Part shown: positions 16,720 through 25,430 of the stretch, in pieces
Layout of the letters: the number at the start of each line of letters is the position of its first letter
Numbering within the stretch: the first letter of the stretch is position 1
NCBI RefSeq assembly: GCF_009901955.1
Contig: NZ_WUTS01000001.1
Coordinates: 1,868,817 to 1,932,816 of the forward strand
DNA length: 64,000 nt
Reading direction: 5' to 3'
Source: Halomonas icarae
Lineage (GTDB): Bacteria > Pseudomonadota > Gammaproteobacteria > Pseudomonadales > Halomonadaceae
Notes under the pieces: generated by a model
Told to the model about the DNA's origin: nothing
The model's database searches: none
Seen by the model: the letters and a program-made list of their open reading frames with translations, nothing else
Translations under genes and position numbers: made by a program

Positions 16720-17436
16720 ATGGCACGCAAGGAGGCGACATTGCACCGGCTGGATCGAGCGCTGGTGTGGGATGGATTCAAGGCGCTGCTGCCCATCTCG
16801 CTATTCGTCACCATCTTCGGCATCGCCTTCGGCCTGGCCGCCACCCAGGCCGGGCTCGGTGACGGCACCATCATGCTGATGAGCACCCTGGTGTTCGCCG
16901 GCGCCTCCCAGTTTGCCGCCCTGGAGCTGTGGGAGCCGCAGATCCCGCTGTTCACCATGATGGTGACCGTCTTCGCCATCAATGCTCGACACCTGCTGAT
17001 GGGGGCTACCCTCTACCCCTGGCTCGAACCGCTCCCGCCTGCCAAGCGCTACGGCATCATGCTGGTCGCCTCCGACGCCAACTGGGCCATGGCCACCCAG
17101 GCGTTCACCCGCGGCCGCCCTGGGCTCGGCCTGATGCTGGGTGGCGGCATCGCCCTGTGGTGTTTCTGGGTTCTCGGCACCTGGCTCGGCCTCAACGTGG
17201 GGGGTGCCATAAGCGATCCCGCCAGCCTGGGACTCGACATGGTGATGGGCTGCTTCCTGCTGGCCATGGTGGTGGGCGGCGAGAAGAACCTGCGCATGCT
17301 GCTGATCTGGGCGGTGGCCGCCGGCGCCTCGCTGCTCGCCTTCTACTATCTCCCGGACAACAGCCACGTGGTGGTGGGAGCCATCGCCGGTGGCCTGGCC
17401 GGCCTGACCTGGGGGAAGCGTGACCATGAGCATTGA
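16720..17436 (+). CDS. azlC: AzlC-family branched-chain amino acid exporter large subunit
   Basis: 238 residues with several hydrophobic segments; FGIAFGLAATQAGL, FAGASQFAALELW and FAINARHLLMGATL are AzlC/YgaZ signatures. With its small AzlD/YgaH partner this family exports branched-chain amino acids and in some bacteria methionine. Ribosome site GAGGAG. It sits downstream of two SAM-II riboswitches and the short ORF at 16450, with no obvious terminator between, so SAM-responsive expression is possible. An exporter that is switched off by SAM would be counter-intuitive, which is why the short ORF may be the original target. Confidence 0.9.
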   Translation: MARKEATLHRLDRALVWDGFKALLPISLFVTIFGIAFGLAATQAGLGDGTIMLMSTLVFAGASQFAALELWEPQIPLFTMMVTVFAINARHLLMGATLYPWLEPLPPAKRYGIMLVASDANWAMATQAFTRGRPGLGLMLGGGIALWCFWVLGTWLGLNVGGAISDPASLGLDMVMGCFLLAMVVGGEKNLRMLLIWAVAAGASLLAFYYLPDNSHVVVGAIAGGLAGLTWGKRDHEH

Positions 17437-17752
17437 GGCAACCGGTCTGGGAACCGTGATCATTATCCTGGCCATGGCGCTGGTCACTCTGGCGACTCGC
17501 TGGGGCGGTGTATTCGTGATGTCCTTCGTCCCCATCGGCTACCGCGTCAGGCGCTTCATCCACGCCATGTCGGGCTCTGTGCTGGTGGCGCTGCTCGCCC
17601 CACTGGCGGTAAGTGGCGACAACGGCGCCCGCCTGGCCCTGCTGACCACCGCGGTGATCATGCTGACGCTGAAGAAGCCGCTGCCGGCCATTGCCGGGGG
17701 CATCCTGGTGGCAGCGCTGTTCCGACAGCTCTGGCCCGCACTAAGTGCCTGA
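17426..17752 (+). CDS. azlD: AzlD-family small exporter subunit
   Basis: 108 residues, four hydrophobic segments, with LATRWGGVFVMSFVPIGYRVRRFIHAMSGSVLVALLAP typical of AzlD/YgaH. ATG 17426 is chosen because GGGGAAG is 7 bases upstream; a GTG at 17420 is in frame. Its start overlaps the end of azlC by 11 bases, so the pair is translationally coupled and forms one exporter. Confidence 0.88.
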   Translation: MSIEATGLGTVIIILAMALVTLATRWGGVFVMSFVPIGYRVRRFIHAMSGSVLVALLAPLAVSGDNGARLALLTTAVIMLTLKKPLPAIAGGILVAALFRQLWPALSA

Positions 17753-17989
17753 TCTGAAGTTTTCGTGTAGTGTCGGTGTTTGGATCACTGACACGGATGA
17801 ACCCATGGCAAGGCGCCCCATGTGCTTCATTGGTCGGACTGGCGACGAAAGCACCAGTACCGGGCTTGGCGGTGCCACTGTCGGCAGCAGCAAGCCCGGA
17901 TGGCAATGCATGAACGATCACGGCATTAGTTACGACTGTAGTACTAAGCAGTAACTATGTCTCGCGGAAGGTTCCGGCGAGGCGCTCCG

Positions 17990-18415
17990 TCACTCTTTCA
18001 GTGTCGCCTCGAGGGTGATTCTCGCGGTCAGCAGCTTGGAGATCGGGCAGTTCTCCTTGGCGCCGTTGGCCGCCTCCTCGAAGGCCGCCTGATCGGCACC
18101 CGGCACGCGGCCCACGGTGGTCAGATGGACATCGGTAACCGTCAGGCTGTCCGGATCCAGGGTCACCTTGGCCTGGGTATCGATGCTGTCGGCGGTGTAG
18201 CCCGCCTCGCCCAGCACCAACGACAATGCCATGGAGAAACAGCCGGCATGAGCGGCTCCGATCAGCTCCTCGGGATTGGTGCCCGCGGCACCTTCGAAGC
18301 GGCGGCGGAAGTCATAGGGCGTCTCCTTGAGCGCGCCGCTACCGGTGGAGAGCGAGCCGCCCCCCTCCTTCAGGCTACCCTTCCACTGTGCACTTGCGGT
18401 GTTCTCGATGCTCAT
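17990..18415 (-). CDS. osmC: OsmC-family organic hydroperoxide reductase
   Basis: 141 residues. The two redox cysteines lie in AHAGCFSMALS and KENCPISKLL, the OsmC arrangement, and TNPEELIGAAHA is the conserved central helix. It reduces organic and lipid hydroperoxides with thiol reductants and is commonly induced by osmotic or stationary-phase stress. Its promoter region is the 249-base gap shared with the divergent DUF3100 gene. The 237 bases between azlD and this gene's stop hold no convincing gene, only a short agttac/gtaact inverted repeat at 17928-17956. Confidence 0.92.
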   Translation of the reverse strand: MSIENTASAQWKGSLKEGGGSLSTGSGALKETPYDFRRRFEGAAGTNPEELIGAAHAGCFSMALSLVLGEAGYTADSIDTQAKVTLDPDSLTVTDVHLTTVGRVPGADQAAFEEAANGAKENCPISKLLTARITLEATLKE

Positions 18416-18664
18416 GACGTCTCCTTATACTTGGCTTATATGAGTCGGTCGTATCATCCTTCACCCCAGACTATGCAGATGAGTGACCCAAACGGCAAGG
18501 TGCCACTTACGCCAGGCACCTGCCGTGACAGCATGACGATTACCGGAGGCGTTCCAATAATCAGAACATCGAGCGGCTTTCATTAGCCCATGGGGCTTGC
18601 CAATACTGCGACGGGCACGCCGCTGGCATAGCGATATTACAAACCGACCCACCGAGGACGCCCC

Positions 18665-19966
18665 ATGCCACTCTCTGCCCTGCTTAACTGGCGCCTTCAC
18701 GCGCTGGTCGCCGCCGTCGCCCTACTCTCCGAGTTCATCGGCATCCAGCGTCTGCCGCTGGGCCCCGGCACCCTGCTTCTTCTGCCGCTCTTCTATGCCT
18801 TCATTCTTGGCGTGCTGCTCAACCCCCATGTAACCCGTACCGCCGGTCGAGTGGTTCCCCTGAGCGTCAGCGACGCCGCCGGGCCGTTGACCCTGCTGGC
18901 GATCATGCCCTTCATCGCCCGGTTCGGCTCGACCATCGGTCCGGCCATCGAAGACCTGATCGATGCCGGCCCCGCGCTGATCCTCCAGGAGCTGGGCAAT
19001 CTCGGTACCATGCTGATCGCCATGCCGCTGGCGGTAGTGGTGTTCAAGATGGGCCGCGAGGCGATCGGCGCCACCTACTCCATCGCCCGGGAGCCCAACA
19101 TCGCGGTCATCTCCGACAAGTATGGCCTCAAGGGACCGGAGGGCATCGGCGTCATGGGCACCTACGTGGTAGGTACCATGTTCGGCACCCTGTGGTTCGC
19201 GTTGATGGCGGGCTATCTCACCTCTCTGGAGATCTTCGACCCCCGTGCCCTGGCCATGGCCTGCGGCGTGGGAAGTGGCAGCATGGTCGCCGCCTGCTCG
19301 GCGGCCATCGCCGGCACCCTGCCCGAGCTCAAGGAGGAGCTGCTGGCCTTCTCCGGCGCCAGTAACCTGATGACGTACGCCACAGGCCTCTACCTGTCGC
19401 TGTTCGTCGCCCTGCCCATCGCCGAGAAGCTCTATTCCCTGCTCGCCGGCAAGCGCCAGGCCAAGGCGGTAGGCGCCCAGGTCAGCATGCCCACCGAAGA
19501 AGCCCCGAGCAGCGCACCGGAAGAGGAGCGCCCCGAGCGCAACCTGCCCAAGACCGCCATGGCCATGGCCGCCGCCTGCGCCGTGGCCTGGGTGGCCAAC
19601 ACCGTCAACGGCAGCGACCTGATCACCGCCTTGCCCGGCATGCTGATCCTCTATGTGATGACCATGCTGGGCCTGATCATCACTCGCTTCGCGCCCTTCT
19701 ATCTACCTGGCGTGGCCTGGGTCTCGCTGGTCAGCATCGTCATGACCCTGCCCTGGTTCCCCGGCAACGCCTGGCTGATCGACCAGCTCAGCGCGGTCAA
19801 CTTCCTGGCCATCGTCACCCCGGTGCTGGCCTACGCCGGCCTGGCGCTGACCAGGCGCGAGCTGGGCATGTTCCGCAAGGCCGGCTGGAAGCTGGTGATC
19901 ATCGCACTGCTGGTGTTCACCGGCACCTTCCTCGCCTCCGCCCTGATCGCCGATCTGCTGCTGTGA
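18665..19966 (+). CDS. DUF3100 membrane protein, probable transporter
   Basis: 433 residues with about ten hydrophobic segments and a hydrophilic Glu/Pro-rich loop near residues 270-290. GPEGIGVMGTYVVGTMFGTLWFALMAGYL and GVGSGSMVAACSAAIAG are the most distinctive parts and match the DUF3100 family as I know it. Members usually sit next to M20 amidohydrolases, as here: the next gene starts inside this gene's stop (GTGA at 19963). I infer it imports the amide or conjugate that the hydrolase cleaves; no transport activity can be read directly from sequence. Confidence 0.75.
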   Translation: MPLSALLNWRLHALVAAVALLSEFIGIQRLPLGPGTLLLLPLFYAFILGVLLNPHVTRTAGRVVPLSVSDAAGPLTLLAIMPFIARFGSTIGPAIEDLIDAGPALILQELGNLGTMLIAMPLAVVVFKMGREAIGATYSIAREPNIAVISDKYGLKGPEGIGVMGTYVVGTMFGTLWFALMAGYLTSLEIFDPRALAMACGVGSGSMVAACSAAIAGTLPELKEELLAFSGASNLMTYATGLYLSLFVALPIAEKLYSLLAGKRQAKAVGAQVSMPTEEAPSSAPEEERPERNLPKTAMAMAAACAVAWVANTVNGSDLITALPGMLILYVMTMLGLIITRFAPFYLPGVAWVSLVSIVMTLPWFPGNAWLIDQLSAVNFLAIVTPVLAYAGLALTRRELGMFRKAGWKLVIIALLVFTGTFLASALIADLLL

Positions 19967-21156
19967 GCCGTTTCGCCATGACCCAGACCCTGACCACTGT
20001 TCCCGACGTCGATACCCTGCGCGAGTGGCGCCATGACTTCCATCGCCACCCCGAGACCGCCTTCGCGGAGCATCGCACCAGTCAGCGCATCGCCGAGATC
20101 CTGACCGAGGCCGGGCTCGACATCGTCACCGGCCTGGGCGGCGGCACCGGCATCGTCGCCATCCTGGACGGCAAGCGCGGGCCTGGGCGCAGCATCGGCC
20201 TGCGCGCCGATATCGATGCCCTCGATGTCACGGAAGCCAGCGATGCCCCCCACGCCTCGCGGATTCCCGGCAAGATGCATGCCTGCGGCCATGACGGTCA
20301 TACCACCATGCTGCTCGGCGCGGCCTGCCAGCTGGCCCGCAACCCCGATTTCGCCGGCCGCGTCCACTTCATCTTCCAGCCTGCGGAGGAGAGCGAGGGC
20401 GGCGGCCAGGTGATGGTCGAGGAGGGGCTGTTCGAGCGCTTCCCCATGGAGGCCGTCTACGGCCTCCACAACTGGCCAGGGCTGCCGGTGGGTGAGGCCG
20501 CGGTGCATGACTCCGCGGTGATGGCCGCCTTCGATGTCTTCACCCTGACCCTGACCGGCAAGGGGTGCCACGCCGCCATGCCGCATCTGGGCACCGATGT
20601 GGTGCTGGCCGCCTGCCAGCTGGTGTCGCAGCTGCAGGGGCTGATCAGCCGCGAGACGCCCGCGCACCAGACCGCGGTGCTCAGCGTGACCCAGCTCCAT
20701 GCCGGCGACGCCTTCAACGTCATTCCCGAAACGGTAGAGCTGCGTGGCACCCTACGCTGCTTCGATGAACCCCTTCGCGCCCACCTGCAGCAGCGCTTCC
20801 ACGACGCCGTCGAAGCGCTGGCCCGCTTCCATGGCTTGGGCGTGGCGTTCGACTACCAGCCCCGCTACCCGGCGACGATCAACACTCTGGAGCAGGCCCA
20901 GCACTGCGCCGCGGTTCTCGAGTCGCTGCCCGAGATCACCCGTGTGCATCACGACCTGCCGCCGAGCATGGCCTCCGAGGACTTCGCCTTCATGCTCAAC
21001 GCTCGCCCCGGCGCCTATATCTGGCTGGGCAACGGCGAGGAGAGCGCGGCGCTGCACAATCCCCACTATGACTTCAACGACCACCTGACCCCGATCGGCG
21101 TGAACTACTGGGTGCAGCTGGTTCGTCAGCTACTCGACACACCGTCGGTCGACTGA
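19963..21156 (+). CDS. M20D amidohydrolase (hippurate/N-acyl-amino-acid hydrolase type)
   Basis: 397 residues of the M20D/amidohydrolase family, which hydrolyses N-acyl amino acids, hippurate or indole-acetyl-amino acids with two metal ions. Seen: RHDFHRHPETAF, MHACGHDGHTTMLLGAA (metal ligands Cys and His), FQPAEESEGGGQVMVEEG (catalytic Glu pair), LHNWPGLPVG and PSMASEDFAFM. GTG at 19963 is taken because it overlaps the DUF3100 stop (GTGA); ATG 19978 is an alternative five residues shorter, and neither has a strong ribosome site. Cytoplasmic, no signal peptide. Confidence 0.87.
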   Translation: MSRFAMTQTLTTVPDVDTLREWRHDFHRHPETAFAEHRTSQRIAEILTEAGLDIVTGLGGGTGIVAILDGKRGPGRSIGLRADIDALDVTEASDAPHASRIPGKMHACGHDGHTTMLLGAACQLARNPDFAGRVHFIFQPAEESEGGGQVMVEEGLFERFPMEAVYGLHNWPGLPVGEAAVHDSAVMAAFDVFTLTLTGKGCHAAMPHLGTDVVLAACQLVSQLQGLISRETPAHQTAVLSVTQLHAGDAFNVIPETVELRGTLRCFDEPLRAHLQQRFHDAVEALARFHGLGVAFDYQPRYPATINTLEQAQHCAAVLESLPEITRVHHDLPPSMASEDFAFMLNARPGAYIWLGNGEESAALHNPHYDFNDHLTPIGVNYWVQLVRQLLDTPSVD

Positions 21157-21349
21157 GCGCCACCGCGCTCTCGCCGAACAAGACATTTCCCAAAGCCTGC
21201 CCGCCCGGACGCCTTGCGTCCGGCGCGGATGGCCGATCCTGGCCGTCAAAACGAGGTAGCCTCCGTCTCTCCCCCTGCCAACAACGCCATCTCACGACCG
21301 CCAGCTTCATGCATATCAACCACAAGACGCTCACCAGAAGGAGTGCATC

Positions 21350-22261
21350 GTGACCATCACCATCACCGTTATCGGATTGGGCAACATGGGCCGCGGCATG
21401 GCCCTGACCCTGCAGCGTGCCGGCTTCACCGTCCAGGGCAGCGACATCGATCCCGTCGCACGCCAGCGCCTTGCCGACGAAGGCCTCGCCACCCTGGCCC
21501 CCGAGGCGCTGGGCGCCAGCGACATCTACCTGCTGTCGCTGCCCACCTCGGCCCACGTCGAGCGGGTGCTCACCGAGTCGCCGGGGCTGCTCACCCTGGC
21601 GCCCAAGGGCAGCGTGATCATGGACACCTCCACCAGCGACCCCAGCGTGACTCGCCGCCTTGCCGCCCGGGTCGAGGCCGCCGGCCTCGAGTGGCTCGAC
21701 GCCCCTGTCAGCGGCGGCCCGGCCGGTGCCATCGAAGGCAAGCTGGGCATGCTGCTGGGCGGCAGCGCCGCCACCGTGGCACGTCTCGAGCCGGTGCTAG
21801 ACGCCCTCTCGGCCAAGGCCACCCACGTCGGCGGCCCCGGCAGCGGCCATGTGGTCAAGCTCGCCAACAACTACCTGTGCGCCGCTCATCTGCTGTCTAC
21901 CGCCGAGGCCGTGGCCATGGCGCGCCGCGCCGGCGTCGACCCCGCCGCCTGTCTGCAGGGGCTGAACAGTGGCTCGGGACGCAGCGCGGTGAGCGAGGTC
22001 AACTTCCCGCGCTGGATTCTCTCCGAGACCTTCGACTCCGGCTTCAGTACGGGCCTGATGCGCAAGGACCTGCGCCTGGCGCGCCAGACCGCCGACGCCC
22101 TCGAGATGCCCGAGGGGCTGCTGGGCAAGGTGGTCGAGGCCTGGCATGCCGATACCGAGAACCTGTCCGACGGCGAGGACTTCAACGCCATAACCCGCTT
22201 GCTGCTCGACGCCGCCGAGCGCTATGCGTCGACCCATAACGATGAGGAGACACACCCGTGA
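21350..22261 (+). CDS. 3-hydroxyisobutyrate-dehydrogenase-family oxidoreductase
   Basis: 303 residues from a GTG start with AGAAGGA upstream. Rossmann motif VIGLGNMGRGMALTL, DAPVSGGPAGAIEGKLGMLLGG (substrate loop) and VVKLANNYLCAAHL with the catalytic lysine identify the beta-hydroxyacid dehydrogenase family (3-hydroxyisobutyrate, tartronate semialdehyde and L-threonate dehydrogenases). Substrate is undetermined. It is coupled to the aldehyde dehydrogenase behind it (GTGA overlap at 22258), suggesting that a hydroxyacid is oxidised to a semialdehyde and then to an acid. Confidence 0.85.
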   Translation: MTITITVIGLGNMGRGMALTLQRAGFTVQGSDIDPVARQRLADEGLATLAPEALGASDIYLLSLPTSAHVERVLTESPGLLTLAPKGSVIMDTSTSDPSVTRRLAARVEAAGLEWLDAPVSGGPAGAIEGKLGMLLGGSAATVARLEPVLDALSAKATHVGGPGSGHVVKLANNYLCAAHLLSTAEAVAMARRAGVDPAACLQGLNSGSGRSAVSEVNFPRWILSETFDSGFSTGLMRKDLRLARQTADALEMPEGLLGKVVEAWHADTENLSDGEDFNAITRLLLDAAERYASTHNDEETHP

Positions 22262-23835
22262 GCAATGCCCTGAATCAGCGCGCCCGTGATGCCCTCGTGC
22301 TGCTGCTCGATGCCTACGGCATCGACCCCAGTGACCCGGCCACCAACTGGATTGCCGGAAACCTGGTGGCCGGCAAGGGTGAGACGATCACCCTGCTCGA
22401 CCCTGTTACGGATCTGCCGCTGCTGACGTATCGGGATGCGGGGGCGGCATGTGTCAGCGAGGCCGTGAGCGCCGCCACGACGGCCCAGTCGGAGTGGATG
22501 GCGCTGAGCGCCAGCGAACGAGGCCGCCGCCTGCAGGCCGCGGCTCGTGGACTCGCCGGGCACGAGGATGAGCTGTCTCGGCTGGAGAGCCTGATCGCCG
22601 GCAAGCCGGTCAGCGACTGCCGCGGCGAGGTCGCCAAGGTGCGCGAGATGTTCGAGTACTACGCCGGCTGGTGCGACAAGCAGCATGGCGAGGTGATCGA
22701 TGTCCCGACCACCCACCTGAATTACGTGCAGCGCATCCCCTACGGCGTGGTCGGCCAGATCACCCCCTGGAACGCCCCGATCTTCACCTGCGGCTGGCAG
22801 CTCGCCCCGGCCCTGGCGGCGGGTAACGCGGCGGTGCTCAAGCCCTCCGAACTCACCCCCCTCACCTCGGTGCTGCTTGCCATGCTGCTCGAGCACGGCG
22901 GCCAGCTACCGGCGGGGCTGATCGGCATCGTCAACGGCCTGGGCCACACTACCGGCCAGGCGCTGACGGCTCATGACGATATCGCCAAGCTGGTGTTCGT
23001 GGGCTCGCCCGAGACCGGCCAGAGGATCGCCGAAGCCGGCGCCCGGCGCCTGGTACCCAGCGTACTGGAGCTGGGCGGCAAGTCGGCCAACATCGTGTTC
23101 GACGACGCGGCTCTCGACGACGCGATCGGCGGCGCTCAGGCCGCCATCTTCGCCGGGGCGGGGCAAAGCTGCGTGGCCGGTTCGCGACTGCTGCTCCAGG
23201 AGAGCCTGCTGCCCGAGTTCACCACACGCCTGGCGCGCGCCGCCGAGGCGATACCCGTGGGGCTGCCCAGCGACGACGCCACGCGCATGGGGCCGCTGCA
23301 GAACGCGGCCCAGTATCGGCGCGTGCATGAGCTGATCGACGAGGCGCTGGCCCAGGGCGCCACCCTGTTGACCGGCGGCAAGCCCCCCGGCGACCTGCCG
23401 GCGGAGGCCGCCGAGGGCTACTTCCTGGCGCCGACCATTCTTACCGATGTCACCCCGGAGATGACCATCGCCAACGAGGAGGTGTTCGGCCCGGTGCTGG
23501 TGGTGATGAGTTTTCGTGATGAGCAGGAGGCAGTGGCACTGGCCAACGCGACCCGCTTCGGCCTGGCCGGCGCGGTATGGAGTCGCGACACCGCCAGGGC
23601 ACTGCGTATCGCCCATCAGTTGCGCGCCGGCACCGTATGGGTCAACAGCTACAAGACCATCAATGTGATGTCGCCCTTCGGCGGACTGGGGGAGAGCGGC
23701 TACGGGCGCTCCAGCGGCCTCGACGGCCTGCGCGAATACACCCTGCCGCGCAGCGTCTGGGTGGAGACCGCCGCCCACGCCACCGCCGCCATGGGCTACG
23801 GTGACGGCCAGGCCCGGCCAGACAATTCCCGATAA
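22258..23835 (+). CDS. NAD(P)-dependent aldehyde dehydrogenase
   Basis: 525 residues, slightly long because of an N-terminal extension of about 25 residues. PWNAPIFTCGWQLAPALAAGN, LELGGKSANIVF (general-base Glu) and FAGAGQSCVAGSR (nucleophilic Cys) are the ALDH catalytic motifs. It starts with GTG overlapping the preceding stop. The final 20 codons, VETAAHATAAMGYGDGQARP onward, are unlike the usual ALDH C-terminus. The last 59 coding bases plus stop recur at 46683-46741, marking the left edge of the putative island. If the island arrived by recombination here, this 3' end was rebuilt by the incoming copy. Confidence 0.88.
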   Translation: MSNALNQRARDALVLLLDAYGIDPSDPATNWIAGNLVAGKGETITLLDPVTDLPLLTYRDAGAACVSEAVSAATTAQSEWMALSASERGRRLQAAARGLAGHEDELSRLESLIAGKPVSDCRGEVAKVREMFEYYAGWCDKQHGEVIDVPTTHLNYVQRIPYGVVGQITPWNAPIFTCGWQLAPALAAGNAAVLKPSELTPLTSVLLAMLLEHGGQLPAGLIGIVNGLGHTTGQALTAHDDIAKLVFVGSPETGQRIAEAGARRLVPSVLELGGKSANIVFDDAALDDAIGGAQAAIFAGAGQSCVAGSRLLLQESLLPEFTTRLARAAEAIPVGLPSDDATRMGPLQNAAQYRRVHELIDEALAQGATLLTGGKPPGDLPAEAAEGYFLAPTILTDVTPEMTIANEEVFGPVLVVMSFRDEQEAVALANATRFGLAGAVWSRDTARALRIAHQLRAGTVWVNSYKTINVMSPFGGLGESGYGRSSGLDGLREYTLPRSVWVETAAHATAAMGYGDGQARPDNSR

Positions 23836-23841
23836 GCTCCG
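23775..23841 (+). repeat. 67-bp direct repeat, left copy (putative attL)
   Basis: Identical to 46683-46749 except G23816 versus A46724 (66 of 67). It covers the last 20 codons and stop of the aldehyde dehydrogenase gene plus six bases. The distance between copies is exactly 22,908 bases. Reformation of a gene's 3' end is the usual sign of site-specific island integration. Confidence 0.9.
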
Positions 23842-24011
23842 GCTACAGAGCGAAAACGTAGCCAGCCGCTCAGTCGACCTGGCGCGATATCCCATACTCG
23901 GGAGCACCGAACCCCAAGCTTCTCAGGTGAGTAAACCACCATCGAAATATAGCAAGACCGACAATAGAGGGCTTGGACTGGACAGCCCATAGACTAACGA
24001 TGCTATAGTGC

Positions 24012-24040
24012 CGCTGAAGATTGTACGACAATCTTCAGCG
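24012..24040. promoter_or_regulatory. Perfect 13-bp-arm palindrome before the aminotransferase
   Basis: cgctgaagattgt-ACG-acaatcttcagcg, 44 bases before the aminotransferase start. Its core TTGT-N3-ACAA has the form of operators bound by GntR/FCD regulators, and such a regulator is encoded at 27186 in the same cluster. Confidence 0.7.
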
Positions 24041-24083
24041 CATATCCTCCCGCCCTGCTCTCTGACAGAAATAGGTGCCAACA

Positions 24084-25346
24084 ATGAAAACTCCTGCATT
24101 ATGGAGCGCCCAGGCGCACATGCCATCCATCATCGATCGCCAGATTCGAGTGGTATCTGCGCAAGGCGCCTATCTCACCACCGACAAGGGCAGCCGACTC
24201 TTCGATGGAACCTCATCACTGTGGTATTCGAACATTGGCCATGGGCGTGAAGAGATGGCCCAGGTTGCCTACGAGCAGATGAGAACGCTCGATGCGTATC
24301 ATGTGTTCGGACGCTATACGAATGATCGCGCCGTTGAGCTGTCGGAAAAGCTGGTCGACATCGCACCAATGGATAACGCCAAGGTGATTCTGAACAGCGG
24401 AGGCTCTGATGCCATTGACGTGGCCTTGAAGCTTGCACGTCGTTACTGGAACCACATTGGCCGCAAGACCAAGACGGTAATTATCAGCCGGGAGCACTCC
24501 TATCATGGGCTTCACGCCTACGGCACTAGTGTCGCCGGCCTTGATTTCAACCGAGAGGGGTACGGCACTGATTCGCTAGTCAGTGGTACCGAGCGAGTTG
24601 AAAAACATTCAACCACAGCCTTCGCCGAAGCCATCGAGCGAATCGGTGCGGAGAATATCGCCGCCTATATTGCCGAGCCCATCCTCGGCACCGGGGGTGT
24701 ACACCCGCCTCAGGAAGGTTATTTTGAAGAAATTCAAAAGATGTGCCGTGACAACGAGATCCTCTTTATTGCCGACGAGGTCATAACCGGTTTCGGCCGC
24801 ACCGGCAGCATGTTTGCTTCAACGCGCTATGGTCTGCAGCCGGATATCGTTACTTTCGCAAAAGGGGTCACCTCAGGATATGCAGCACTGGGCGGCATCT
24901 TCGTTGCTCCTCGCCTGTGGCAGCCCTTCTTCGAGCGAAACGCCAATGCTCCAATCTACCGCCACGGCACCACCTACTCAGGACACCCTGTCACAGCTGC
25001 CCTGGCACTGAAGAATCTTGAGATACTTGAGCAAGAGAGCCTGATTGAGCGTTCAGCACATCTCGAGCAGGTTTTATCCAATTCATTATCGGAGATCGAG
25101 TCACACGAGCTCGTGGCCAGCACTCGTGTAGGTGGCTTACTCGGAGCAATAGAGCTTCGCGATATAGCCCAGGCCGAGGTGATCACCGACCAGCTCCTTG
25201 ACCTGGGCTTCATCAGCCGTCCCCTGAGGGGAAATAGCGTACAAATCAGCCCCCCCTTCATCTCCACGGATCAAGAGGTACGCAGTCTAGTCGAGGCAGT
25301 TCGATATCTTCTTGACGATATCCAGCCTGCTCGTATCCGAGCCTAG
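24084..25346 (+). CDS. Class III PLP aminotransferase (omega-amino acid type)
   Basis: 420 residues. SGGSDAIDVALKLARRYW, IAEPILGTGGVHPP, LFIADEVITGFGRTGSMFA and FAKGVTSGYAALGG (PLP lysine) are class III motifs, as in GABA, beta-alanine, taurine-pyruvate or diamine transaminases. It would move a terminal amino group to pyruvate or 2-oxoglutarate, leaving a semialdehyde for the dehydrogenase that follows. ATG 24084 has AGG eight bases upstream; a GTG at 24075 would add three residues. First gene inside the putative island, with noticeably lower GC and less biased codon use than 18-23.8 kb. Confidence 0.88.
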   Translation: MKTPALWSAQAHMPSIIDRQIRVVSAQGAYLTTDKGSRLFDGTSSLWYSNIGHGREEMAQVAYEQMRTLDAYHVFGRYTNDRAVELSEKLVDIAPMDNAKVILNSGGSDAIDVALKLARRYWNHIGRKTKTVIISREHSYHGLHAYGTSVAGLDFNREGYGTDSLVSGTERVEKHSTTAFAEAIERIGAENIAAYIAEPILGTGGVHPPQEGYFEEIQKMCRDNEILFIADEVITGFGRTGSMFASTRYGLQPDIVTFAKGVTSGYAALGGIFVAPRLWQPFFERNANAPIYRHGTTYSGHPVTAALALKNLEILEQESLIERSAHLEQVLSNSLSEIESHELVASTRVGGLLGAIELRDIAQAEVITDQLLDLGFISRPLRGNSVQISPPFISTDQEVRSLVEAVRYLLDDIQPARIRA

Positions 25347-25364
25347 AGATTAGTGCATGCACAC

Positions 25365-25392
25365 ACATCCTGCGCACTGGTGCGCAGGATGT
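25365..25392 (+). terminator. Hairpin between aminotransferase and SSADH-like gene
   Basis: Perfect 12-bp stem acatcctgcgca / tgcgcaggatgt, CTGG loop, 18 bases after the aminotransferase stop and 38 before the next start. No T-tract, so partial read-through to the next gene is likely. Confidence 0.6.
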
Positions 25393-25430
25393 TCAGCTGA
25401 TATAGACAAACAAGAAAAGGGAATAATAAC

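Noticed and set aside
17745-17954. 69-codon frame between azlD and osmC
   Set aside because: No ribosome site, no recognisable motif, and it overlaps the end of azlD; left as non-coding.
23842-24083. tRNA gene or integrase at the left island edge
   Set aside because: The 242 bases contain neither a cloverleaf nor a recombinase frame; no integrase is visible anywhere between 23.8 and 46.7 kb either.
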